From positions 36,227-100,226 of the forward strand of contig JAGQYP010000006.1 of the NCBI GenBank assembly GCA_020436025.1: 64,000 nt of DNA, read 5' to 3'. Made by a program: the position numbers and the translations under genes. Below, piece after piece: positions 7,500 to 15,205 of this stretch. Position 1 is the stretch's first letter, and each line of letters begins with the position of its first letter. The notes below the pieces were generated by a model. It was not told the origin of the DNA. It saw only the letters and a list, made by a program, of their open reading frames with translations, and searched no databases. Source of the DNA: Crocinitomicaceae bacterium. Its GTDB lineage: Bacteria > Bacteroidota > Bacteroidia > Flavobacteriales_D > Crocinitomicaceae.

Positions 7500-10454
7500 T
7501 TATTTAAATCTGTACTTGAAACCAATAGAGAATTTTCTTCCTGGTAACATTTTTTGGAAAGTTTGATCTTGAGAGTTGTATGAGGTGTAATAGTGGTACA
7601 CAAAATCTCCTATTAAATTTTCAGCATTGAAATCGATGGACATCTTTTGGTCTTTTCCAAAAGCCACATTCAAACCAAAATTTAAACCATGGAATGGATC
7701 CGTATAAACATCAGGGAAAATTCCTGATCCAACGATATACAAAGTAGGTCCTTTCACATTATAGAAAACTCCAACATCAATCCCAATTTTATTCTCTTTC
7801 TTTCCTAATTCTTTATTTGAATAAGAAATTCCTGCATTGATAACCCATGGAGATTGTCCAGCCATTTGTCTCCTTGGAGCCAATCCTTCATCCGGTTTTT
7901 CATACAATTTTCTATTGTTGAATTCCGCACTTGTCATTTGAACTTCTGATTTCACCATAGTTAAGTTCCCGAACAAAGTAAGGTTGGCAAGTGATTCATG
8001 AATGAAATCTAAATTCTTTCTAAATTCAAACTCAAATCCTGCTAGCCAAGCACCACCCACGTTTCTTGGTTGGTACTCACTGTTGGCCGTTTGTTGTGGA
8101 ATTCTCACTAGTTCAATCGGAGCGTCAAAGTTTTTGTAGAAAATACTTGCCGTAACCAACTGACCTCTTTTAAAGAATGTTTCCCATCTCAAATCAGCAT
8201 TGTGGATTCTTGTTGATCTTAAGTCTCCATTCCAATCTGGATACGTAAACAAACCACCATTAAAAGCACGACCTGTAATCGGATCATAAATCTGTGCATA
8301 AGAAAGCTCTTTAAATGATGGTCTTGCAATCGACATCGAGTAAGAGGCTCTAATGTTTGTCGTGATATTTTCATTTTTCTTAGAATCCAGTGTTAAAATC
8401 AAATTGACTTCTGGAAAAACGTCTAAATCGTTCAATACGATATCATTGTCTAAGTTTTTACCATTTGTAAAATCTCCACTAGCCCATTTTTGATCTCTAC
8501 CCGTATGTGTTTGCAAATAGTGCTCAAGTCTTACACCCACAATGGCCTTGAATATTTTAGCCAATGGAAATTCATTATTAATGTAAATTGCAGAATTATG
8601 TACCATAGATTGGTATTCATTTGGATTTGGACGAGTCACACCTGACTGATAATAAATTCCATTTGGGTTGTTGGGGTAAATATTATCATCTGTCAATACA
8701 TTCGATTGTTCTGGTCTTCCTGTTATTGGATCATTAGTCCAACTTTGTGGATTCCAGAATTGCATATTGTATCGAATGATCTCGTAACTTCTTCTTTTGA
8801 ACACATAGCTCGCTCCAAATTTCAATTTAGCATCTCTTTTTAAAAGCTTGTATTTTTTCTCTGTATCGAATCTACCAGGAGCATTGATTTCACTCAAATT
8901 TCTCCACATCCTAGCTGGCAAACCTCCTCCTCCTGGAGCAAAAGAAATAGTCGTTGCACCTACCGTAAATGCCGTTTTTCGAATATCTGGATCTTTCGAC
9001 AAAGAAAATGTTGGAGAAATTCCCCAATTGAAAGACCATCCGGTGGTATCTTTCACATGCTCACCTGCAATCAATAAGTTGGTTAAACCTCTTTGATTGT
9101 ACTCTAGGTTGTCTGAATACGCGATATAACCTGACTGTCCTACAGCATTTCCATTATTATTGATATCAAATTTTGCGGCTGTCGAAACTGCATTTTGAAG
9201 ATGCATTAAAGTAAATCTGTACTTATTCAATTTGGTTTTTACTGCCAATCCTCCAAGCAGACCTAAAATAACACTTCTTTGACCTATTTCACCAGTATTA
9301 ATAGTGGAATACTCCATTTCAAATTGGTCCGATTCAATCGGTTTAATATATTCTGAGTTTTCTACCTCACTGTAATATTTGTAGTTTACTTTGTAAGAAG
9401 CAGAAAAAATGTATCCTAATTTTTTACCCTTATTTTTTTCATTCTTTTCACCCATATCGATTTGGTCTCCCATTGAATAAGAAATACCAAAATCCATAGG
9501 ACTCATAGTTCTTTCAGCTCCCAAAACAGGACTAAACTGTTTTACAAAAGCATTTACTTGATTGGAAGGAGAACCAATCGCAGGGGAAGGTGGATTGGGA
9601 CTTAAAGCTTGCGAAGGCAATTGTCTTGCTCCAGCATCAAATCCTAAATAATCTGTTTTTGATCCTTGATAGGTCAAATAATTCTTATTGAAATGCATAC
9701 TCGGGTTGTAACCTAAACTAAAAGAAATCTTTGAAAATTTCTTGTCTGGAAAACCAATCGTTTCAATATTCACTAAACCTCCAGTATACTCTGCAGGATT
9801 AGAAGACGTAAAGTTTTTACTTACGACCAAATTCTCAATCAATGCAGAAGGGAACATGTCCAGTTGCAAACTGTTACGATCTGGATCCAATCCAGGAATT
9901 TCCATTCCATTTAAGGTTGTTTTGGTATATCTGTCTCCCAATCCACGAACGTAAATATATTTACCTCCTTCAACAGAGACTCCTGTTACTTGTTTTGCGG
10001 CATCTCCTGCTGTACCAGCTCCAGAAAGTGCAATTTGATCACCATCGATACCATCTGTTGAAACAATAGAATTTTTCTTTTGTTCCATTCTATTGATTAC
10101 ACCGTCAGTTTTTAATGTTCCTGTAACAACAACCACATCTAACTCACTATCATCTGTCATAAAAATATCTGGAATAACAGTTACCTCACCAGCTTTTACA
10201 ACAACATCTTCTATGATGTACTCTTTATACATCACATAACTTACTTTTACTTTATACACACCTGGAGCAATAGAAATCGAAAAATTTCCATCTAAATCTG
10301 TGGCAATACCTTTATCTTGATCCACCACTAATACACTCGCTCCAATCACCGTCTCACCTGTATTCTTATCTAAAACAGTTCCTCTAATCGTCCCATTTTG
10401 TGCTAGGGAATACAATCCGATGAAAAACGTAAGAATAAATACTAACCTTCTCAT
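7500..10454 (-). CDS. TonB-dependent outer-membrane receptor with carboxypeptidase-regulatory domain
   Basis: A 984-residue receptor with signal peptide MRRLVFILTFFIGLYSLAQ. A beta-sandwich carboxypeptidase-regulatory-like domain (about residues 22-105: GTIRGTVLDKNTGETVIGAS, DLDGNFSI) precedes a plug domain (about 110-230: VVVTGTL, KYIYVRGLGDRYTKTTLNGMEIPG) and a 22-strand-type barrel ending in KFSIGFKYRFK. It imports a ligand using TonB energy. There is no SusD partner; instead it follows a lipoprotein gene on the same strand, separated by a hairpin. The surrounding phosphate genes and the Pho-box-like array upstream of the lipoprotein suggest phosphate or a phosphate ester as ligand, but the substrate cannot be read from the sequence. 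Confidence 0.9.
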   Translation of the reverse strand: MRRLVFILTFFIGLYSLAQNGTIRGTVLDKNTGETVIGASVLVVDQDKGIATDLDGNFSISIAPGVYKVKVSYVMYKEYIIEDVVVKAGEVTVIPDIFMTDDSELDVVVVTGTLKTDGVINRMEQKKNSIVSTDGIDGDQIALSGAGTAGDAAKQVTGVSVEGGKYIYVRGLGDRYTKTTLNGMEIPGLDPDRNSLQLDMFPSALIENLVVSKNFTSSNPAEYTGGLVNIETIGFPDKKFSKISFSLGYNPSMHFNKNYLTYQGSKTDYLGFDAGARQLPSQALSPNPPSPAIGSPSNQVNAFVKQFSPVLGAERTMSPMDFGISYSMGDQIDMGEKNEKNKGKKLGYIFSASYKVNYKYYSEVENSEYIKPIESDQFEMEYSTINTGEIGQRSVILGLLGGLAVKTKLNKYRFTLMHLQNAVSTAAKFDINNNGNAVGQSGYIAYSDNLEYNQRGLTNLLIAGEHVKDTTGWSFNWGISPTFSLSKDPDIRKTAFTVGATTISFAPGGGGLPARMWRNLSEINAPGRFDTEKKYKLLKRDAKLKFGASYVFKRRSYEIIRYNMQFWNPQSWTNDPITGRPEQSNVLTDDNIYPNNPNGIYYQSGVTRPNPNEYQSMVHNSAIYINNEFPLAKIFKAIVGVRLEHYLQTHTGRDQKWASGDFTNGKNLDNDIVLNDLDVFPEVNLILTLDSKKNENITTNIRASYSMSIARPSFKELSYAQIYDPITGRAFNGGLFTYPDWNGDLRSTRIHNADLRWETFFKRGQLVTASIFYKNFDAPIELVRIPQQTANSEYQPRNVGGAWLAGFEFEFRKNLDFIHESLANLTLFGNLTMVKSEVQMTSAEFNNRKLYEKPDEGLAPRRQMAGQSPWVINAGISYSNKELGKKENKIGIDVGVFYNVKGPTLYIVGSGIFPDVYTDPFHGLNFGLNVAFGKDQKMSIDFNAENLIGDFVYHYYTSYNSQDQTFQKMLPGRKFSIGFKYRFK

Positions 10455-10491
10455 TTTCTGTACTTTAAAATTTACCTTCTATAAAAAATAG

Positions 10492-10523
10492 AAAACTTGC
10501 AGGTCTATAACTCCTGCAAGTTT
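10492..10523 (-). terminator. Hairpin between lipoprotein and TonB receptor genes
   Basis: A perfect 11-bp inverted repeat (AAACTTGCAGG, 10493-10503, and CCTGCAAGTTT, 10513-10523) has a 9-nt loop. On the minus strand it runs into TTTTCTATTTTTT. This is a good intrinsic terminator placed 38 bp before the receptor ATG. Partial read-through would give more lipoprotein than receptor. Confidence 0.7.
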
Positions 10524-10554
10524 CCGTTAAATATTCTAATCTTAGTTCACTCAA

Positions 10555-11829
10555 TTAAAGTGCTCCGTCTTGGCTAGCCCAAGTCCATCCAAAAGCTGAA
10601 GCTGTTCCACCAACAGTGTTTGTTCCAGCAGCAACTGAAGTTGTGATGCTGTTTGGCATATCCATGAAGATGGTATCTTCTTTCAACATGTTTGTAACAG
10701 AATCAACAAATGTGTATTGGAAGTTAGACATTGTTCCTCCCATATCCGCTGACCAAACAGCATAATCTGCAACTCTGTTTAATGAGTTATCAATGCTATT
10801 GAAGTAAATGTTAGACATGTCAACATTTGTAGTTTTTGATGGTCCATCAACATCTAACAAGTGATCTGCAATTGATGAGTGATTTACAGTTCCATTGATG
10901 AAAGAGTGGTTTCCTGTTGTAAGCGGAGTACCTTCTGGTCCATCCAATTCAAAAGCTGATCCTCCAATTGCTCCAAGGATAAAAAAGTTAGATACAGTTC
11001 CCGAATACCCCTTATCAGTATCCAAACCATCATCCATAACATTCCAAATCACTACATTCGATACATCAACAGTTCCACCGAACCACTCGATTCCGTCGTC
11101 ATTATTTCCTACGATCTCGATGTAGCTAACAGTTGTACCAGAACCAACAGCTCCTAAAGTAAGACCTTGGATTTCATTTCCTGGAGATAATTCAATACCA
11201 GAGTGTCTCACAGATACATAAGTAATAGACCCAGAGTTATCAGTGTTATCAGAACCTCCATACAATCCGTTTGGATCAGAAGTAGGAATTCCTTCAACTT
11301 GCTCCTCTGTTCCAGCAGCGAATGATCCTTCTGCTTTACCACAAATTACCAATCCACCCCATAAACCAGAGTTTGTTGGTGAAAGGTTTGGTGAGGCATA
11401 GTTTCCAGCAGCAACATTTACAGAAGTAATATTATCTGAAAGTGCAGTAAAAATGATTGGTAATGATGCTGTTCCATCAGCCATTAATTTACCTCCTCTA
11501 GCAACCAATAAAACTGTTGCAGATGCTCCTGTTCCTGGATGCGCTTTAATCACTGTACCTGGCATGATAGTTAAAGTTACCCCATCGACAACAGTTACTT
11601 TTCCTTTAATCTGAACATCTCCAGACCAAGTAGTATTAGCTGTGATCTCACCTGTAATGTAGTCATAAGTACAAGTGTTATCATCAGTTTTTGCCTTCTC
11701 GTCGTAATTATTTGCGGTAGAATCTGTACATCCTTCTTTCTTACAAGAAGTTGCAACTCCCATGGTAGTAGCTAGTGTTAAAACTGCCATGGTTCTCATT
11801 GCTTTAGCAGCTGTAATTTTCTTCTTCAT
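10555..11829 (-). CDS. Lipoprotein with predicted right-handed beta-helix
   Basis: A 424-residue lipoprotein. The signal peptide ends in a lipobox (VATSCKKEGC), and a short segment TDSTANNYDEKAKTDDNTC resembles calcium-type loops. The rest is Gly/Thr/Asn-rich with repeating beta turns (GTVIKAHPGTGAS, GLWGGLVICGKAEG, DGIEWFGGTVDVSNVVIWNVMDDGLDTDKG), as expected for a right-handed beta-helix. Relatives in Bacteroidetes are usually hypothetical proteins found beside TonB receptors. It is the first gene of the lipoprotein-receptor unit, with a Pho-box-like array upstream. It may be the surface ligand-binding partner of the receptor in place of SusD; this is inference. Confidence 0.75.
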   Translation of the reverse strand: MKKKITAAKAMRTMAVLTLATTMGVATSCKKEGCTDSTANNYDEKAKTDDNTCTYDYITGEITANTTWSGDVQIKGKVTVVDGVTLTIMPGTVIKAHPGTGASATVLLVARGGKLMADGTASLPIIFTALSDNITSVNVAAGNYASPNLSPTNSGLWGGLVICGKAEGSFAAGTEEQVEGIPTSDPNGLYGGSDNTDNSGSITYVSVRHSGIELSPGNEIQGLTLGAVGSGTTVSYIEIVGNNDDGIEWFGGTVDVSNVVIWNVMDDGLDTDKGYSGTVSNFFILGAIGGSAFELDGPEGTPLTTGNHSFINGTVNHSSIADHLLDVDGPSKTTNVDMSNIYFNSIDNSLNRVADYAVWSADMGGTMSNFQYTFVDSVTNMLKEDTIFMDMPNSITTSVAAGTNTVGGTASAFGWTWASQDGAL

Positions 11830-11853
11830 TTTGATTTTAGTTTAAATTCAAAA

Positions 11854-11861
11854 CAAAACTA
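11854..11861 (-). promoter_or_regulatory. -7 element of the lipoprotein/TonB receptor operon
   Basis: TAGTTTTG is a perfect TAnnTTTG, with an implied leader of about 20 nt. A TTAAC half-site begins 26 nt upstream in place of a TTTG -33 element. Confidence 0.5.
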
Positions 11862-11876
11862 CAGGTGCAATCTATC

Positions 11877-11931
11877 TAGGTGGTTAAACCGATATTAATT
11901 AAGGATTAAATTTTGTTTACCTAATCTTAAC
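11877..11931 (-). promoter_or_regulatory. Candidate Pho-box array upstream of the lipoprotein/receptor operon
   Basis: Five consecutive 11-mers on the minus strand begin GTTAA (11931), GTAAA, TTAAT (11909), TTAAT (11898) and TTAAC (11887). The last three begin 48, 37 and 26 nt before the -7 element, exactly as upstream of the PhoB/PhoR-like operon. The first 22 bp match those at 7443-7422 at 15 of 22 positions by eye. Confidence 0.5.
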
Positions 11932-11988
11932 AATTAAAATATTTGAATTGAAAGTTTGAAAATTAACCAAAACATTTTTTTAGAGGAT

Positions 11989-12654
11989 CTAATCAACATA
12001 TTTATAACCCACCCCTTTAAGGGTAACAAAATATTTGGAGCCAAATTTTTCGCGTAACTTTCTAATATGTACATCGATGGTACGGTCGCTTACTATCACA
12101 TCATCCCCCCAAACACTTGATAGTATATATCTCCTTTCAAAAACTTTATTCGGTTGAGAATATAGTAGTGCTAAAAGTTCAAATTCTTTTTTAGGTAGAT
12201 TTACTAATTCACCATTAAACTTTACTTGGTATTTTTCAGTGTCTACTTCAATAACTTTTGAATGACTCTTGGCAGAATCCGAAGCGTTTGATCTTCTTAA
12301 AATTGCCTTTATTCTTGCTATTAATACTTTAGGCTTTATTGGTTTACTGATATAATCATCTCCCCCTGCTTCTAGCCCTGCAATTTGCGAATAATCCTCA
12401 TTTCGTGCCGTTAAAAAACAAATTGAAATCTTATCAAATTCAGGATTACTTCTTAATTCTTGACAAAATTCAATGCCATCCATCTCTGGCATCATAACAT
12501 CTAAAATAATTAGATCAGGAAATTCCTTTGAAACTATCCCTAGAGCTTCTTTACCCGATTTTGCTTCAAAAATCTGAAAGCCTTCCTTCTCAAGGTTATA
12601 AGCAATAATCCTTCTTATATCCTTCTCGTCATCAACTAGTAAAATCTTTTTCAA
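11989..12654 (-). CDS. Second PhoB-like response regulator, no adjacent kinase
   Basis: A 221-residue OmpR-family regulator with the same plan as the one at 6654-7331: VDDEKDIRR, LDVMMPEMDG, CFLTARNEDYSQIAG, then GDDYISKPIKP. The winged-helix domain has PKKEFELLALL and DRTIDVHIRKLREKFG. Shared stretches such as DVMMPEMDGIE and EDYSQIAG, and a nearly identical recognition-helix region, show it is a paralogue likely to bind similar DNA. It lies 63 bp after the Na/Pi transporter gene and is probably cotranscribed with it. With no kinase of its own, it may be phosphorylated by the PhoR-like kinase 5 kb away. Confidence 0.85.
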   Translation of the reverse strand: MKKILLVDDEKDIRRIIAYNLEKEGFQIFEAKSGKEALGIVSKEFPDLIILDVMMPEMDGIEFCQELRSNPEFDKISICFLTARNEDYSQIAGLEAGGDDYISKPIKPKVLIARIKAILRRSNASDSAKSHSKVIEVDTEKYQVKFNGELVNLPKKEFELLALLYSQPNKVFERRYILSSVWGDDVIVSDRTIDVHIRKLREKFGSKYFVTLKGVGYKYVD

Positions 12655-12717
12655 ATTTTTGTATTTGGTTACGGCTTTACAAAACCAATATACAAAAATA
12701 TTTATTTTTTAATACAA

Positions 12718-14916
12718 TCAGTTTGCTTCAACAATTGCCTCAGAAACATTAATTATATGATCTCCTACTTTCTCTAAAGACGAAAAACAGTCGTTATAAA
12801 TCATACCTGTCCGAAGACCTTGAGAATCATTCTCTAGACTAATTAGATGATTCTTTCTTAACTTGTTCCTCATTGAGTTAATTTCTTTCTCCTTTTCTTT
12901 TGCTTCATCAATATTAACTGAACCATATTCTGCTTTTAAATTTTCTCGCATTATCTCGAAAGCTGAATCCACAAGGTCAATCATTTTCATTAATCCTTCT
13001 CTTTGCTCAGGAGTGAACCATAATTTTTGTTCGTCTTTTCTCTCAAGTTGCTTTGATATTTGAAAATAAATATCTCCAATTCTTTCAAGATCATTTGTAA
13101 TGCTATTCATAGCACTAATTCTGGCAGAAGTAATTTCCGACATTTCGTTGCTCGCTACCTTAGCTAGAAAGTTTGCTACTTCAATTTCAACTCTATCTGT
13201 TATTTCCTCATACTTTTTAACTTTTGAATATAACTTAGATTTTTTCTTTTTATCCTGTTCAGTTAGCAATTTCCTGTTGAAACCATTCATTCTACTTGTA
13301 ATGTCTCCGAATTTAGCAACTTCTTTTTTTGCCTCCAATATTGCTATTTCAGGAGAAACAAGGGCCTTATTCCCAATAAAATCCAGCCTGAATTCCTCAT
13401 CCGCCGCACCTTTAGATTTTACACTTAATTCAGCAATCTTTACTAGTTTTGGGACAAACCAAATCAGGATTAACACATTTATCAGGTTAAAAATTGTATG
13501 GAACATGGCTAAACCTGTATTCCTTGAGTCAACATCATCAACCGGATTACCCCATCCCAAAACATTTTCTTGAAAAAATACCAATCCTGAAATAAACAAA
13601 GGAAATATGATTACCATCCATGTTACCCCAATAATATTAAATAAGGAATGGATTCTTGCAGACCGCTTTGCATGGACATTTCCAACCATTGATGCAAGTT
13701 CTGCAGTAATTGTAGTTCCAATATTCTCTCCTAAAATCATGGCACAAGCCACTTCAAAAGGGATAATATCAGCTGCTACCATGGTCATGGTCAATGCCAT
13801 TGCTGCCGAGGATGATTGAATTACTATAGTAACAAGAGTCCCTAATGCAACGAACAACAATGTACTTACAACAGGAATATCCTGATAGTTCACGAAAAAC
13901 TGAACTAAAGCAGAATCTTGATCTAGACTTGGAACGGTATCTTTCAAAGCGCCTAATCCCATGAAAAGCAAGGCAAAACCAATGATAACACTTGACCATG
14001 CTTTTAATTTACTTCGGCTAAAAAATAATAATGGGGCTCCAAACGCAATAAACATAAAAGAATAAGAAGCCAAACTAATTTTGAACCCGAACAAATTGAT
14101 TATCCATCCAGTTATAGTTGTTCCAATATTAGCTCCCATCATAATTCCAGCAGATTGTGTCAAAGTCAATAGACCTGCATTCACAAAACTTACAGTCATT
14201 ACAGTTGTTACGGATGAACTTTGAACAAGTGAAGTAATTCCAAATCCTGTAAGAACACCTTTTACTCTATTGGATGTAATAGAGCCCAACATTTTTCTCA
14301 ATCCACTTCCTGAAGCTTGTTGTAATCCGTCAGACATTACTTTCATTCCATAAATGAATAGTCCTAATGCCCCTATCAGAACTAATACTTTCATTAAACC
14401 CCAAGCTCGATCTGTTTTAAATTTGCCCTTATCAGACCAGACCATTGCTTTTTTATTGTGTATGTTTTTAGAAAGCTCCCCTACTTTTGAATACCCAATT
14501 TTCCAAACAAAGGACTCAGCATCATCCAGTCCTTCAATTTTAAAATGACCAATGTTTGCAGGCAACACCTGTGTATACTCCCATTCCAGATCTTTATTTT
14601 TGGATTTAAGCTTGGTCGTATATTTAATTACAACAGAATCGACTTGATCCAAGTATTCAGGTGCAACAGACCATTGAAATTCTACTGAATGTTCTGAAGA
14701 TTTCGAATTAATAAATGAAAATGCCTTTTTACCATCCTCTTTTCCTGATGTTTTTGCTAGCTTCTTTTCTGAATTTTCAATTTTATTTTCAATGAAAATC
14801 GTATCATTCTTTATATGTTGAGATGAGTCTTTGGAAGTACATAAAGCATTAGTTGCAAAACCTCCAGAAAAAACAAGACTTATAAAAAGTAACCTTATTA
14901 GCTTAATCATTTTCAA
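12718..14916 (-). CDS. Na/Pi cotransporter family protein with N-terminal Fn3-like and C-terminal PhoU domains
   Basis: A 732-residue protein. A signal peptide and a ~140-residue extracytoplasmic beta domain resembling fibronectin type III (VEFQWSVAPEYLDQVDSVVI, FVWKIGYSK) precede the membrane part from about residue 172. The transporter has two Na/Pi repeats, each with the QSSS motif (TSLVQSSSVTTVMTV; VIQSSSAAMALTM) and each followed by a GANIGTTITG or GENIGTTITA loop. From about residue 545 the soluble tail is a PhoU-like helical domain (DRVEIEVANFLAKV, ISAMNSITNDLERIGD). It should import phosphate with sodium, with PhoU linking flux to signalling. The N-terminal beta domain is an uncommon addition. 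The promoter carries a Pho-box-like repeat. Confidence 0.9.
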   Translation of the reverse strand: MKMIKLIRLLFISLVFSGGFATNALCTSKDSSQHIKNDTIFIENKIENSEKKLAKTSGKEDGKKAFSFINSKSSEHSVEFQWSVAPEYLDQVDSVVIKYTTKLKSKNKDLEWEYTQVLPANIGHFKIEGLDDAESFVWKIGYSKVGELSKNIHNKKAMVWSDKGKFKTDRAWGLMKVLVLIGALGLFIYGMKVMSDGLQQASGSGLRKMLGSITSNRVKGVLTGFGITSLVQSSSVTTVMTVSFVNAGLLTLTQSAGIMMGANIGTTITGWIINLFGFKISLASYSFMFIAFGAPLLFFSRSKLKAWSSVIIGFALLFMGLGALKDTVPSLDQDSALVQFFVNYQDIPVVSTLLFVALGTLVTIVIQSSSAAMALTMTMVAADIIPFEVACAMILGENIGTTITAELASMVGNVHAKRSARIHSLFNIIGVTWMVIIFPLFISGLVFFQENVLGWGNPVDDVDSRNTGLAMFHTIFNLINVLILIWFVPKLVKIAELSVKSKGAADEEFRLDFIGNKALVSPEIAILEAKKEVAKFGDITSRMNGFNRKLLTEQDKKKKSKLYSKVKKYEEITDRVEIEVANFLAKVASNEMSEITSARISAMNSITNDLERIGDIYFQISKQLERKDEQKLWFTPEQREGLMKMIDLVDSAFEIMRENLKAEYGSVNIDEAKEKEKEINSMRNKLRKNHLISLENDSQGLRTGMIYNDCFSSLEKVGDHIINVSEAIVEAN

Positions 14917-14954
14917 ATTGTTTAATTATTTCAATTCTTGAAATCTTTGGTGGC

Positions 14955-14984
14955 CAAAAGTAAACTAAAAAACAAGTAGACAAA
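14955..14984 (-). promoter_or_regulatory. Promoter of the Na/Pi transporter operon
   Basis: On the minus strand TTTG (14984-14981) is followed after 18 nt by TACTTTTG (14962-14955). This is a very good match to the Bacteroidetes TTTG / TAnnTTTG promoter. The predicted leader is about 34 nt. Confidence 0.6.
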
Positions 14985-14989
14985 TTCAT

Positions 14990-15011
14990 CTTAATGTTAA
15001 GGTTTGGTTAA
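14990..15011 (-). promoter_or_regulatory. Candidate Pho box upstream of the Na/Pi operon
   Basis: Two exact TTAAC half-sites 11 bp apart (15011 and 15000 on the minus strand: TTAACCAAACC, TTAACATTAAG) lie just upstream of the -33 element. They are 49 and 38 nt from the -7 element, within 1 nt of the spacing seen at the other two operons. They might also serve the divergent porin gene. Confidence 0.55.
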
Positions 15012-15205
15012 TAAATATAATCTCTAGTAAACCATAAAAATCACTTACAAATAGACTAGTCAACTGAATATCTGCAACTTAAAGATCACTTATGTTTTCT
15101 TATTGCTATCTAATTATTAATATTTCGTAATCATTGTTTTGTAATCGTTAAAATATTGAAATTCCTCCGCAATTTTGCCTCTGTCTAATTTGAAAAAAGT
15201 TTAAA

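Larger units (their letters stand above)
14917..15205. other. Divergent intergenic region between Na/Pi transporter and porin genes
   Basis: The longest gene-free stretch in the window (289 bp). The left third holds the Na/Pi promoter and TTAAC repeats. On the plus strand near the porin, the element CAATTTTG (about 15173-15180) is one base off TAnnTTTG. 11-bp steps upstream of it begin ATTG, ATCG and ATTG, but not TTAAC. I see no coding sequence or RNA gene here. Confidence 0.6.

Noticed and set aside
13100..13573. Plus-strand open frame of 157 codons inside the Na/Pi transporter gene
   Set aside because: It is a reading of the antisense strand of transmembrane and PhoU sequence; its hydrophobicity mirrors the real gene.
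15100..15205. A Pho-box-like repeat for the porin promoter
   Set aside because: 11-bp steps begin ATTG/ATCG, not TTAAC, and the -7 element is one base off the consensus; too weak to call.
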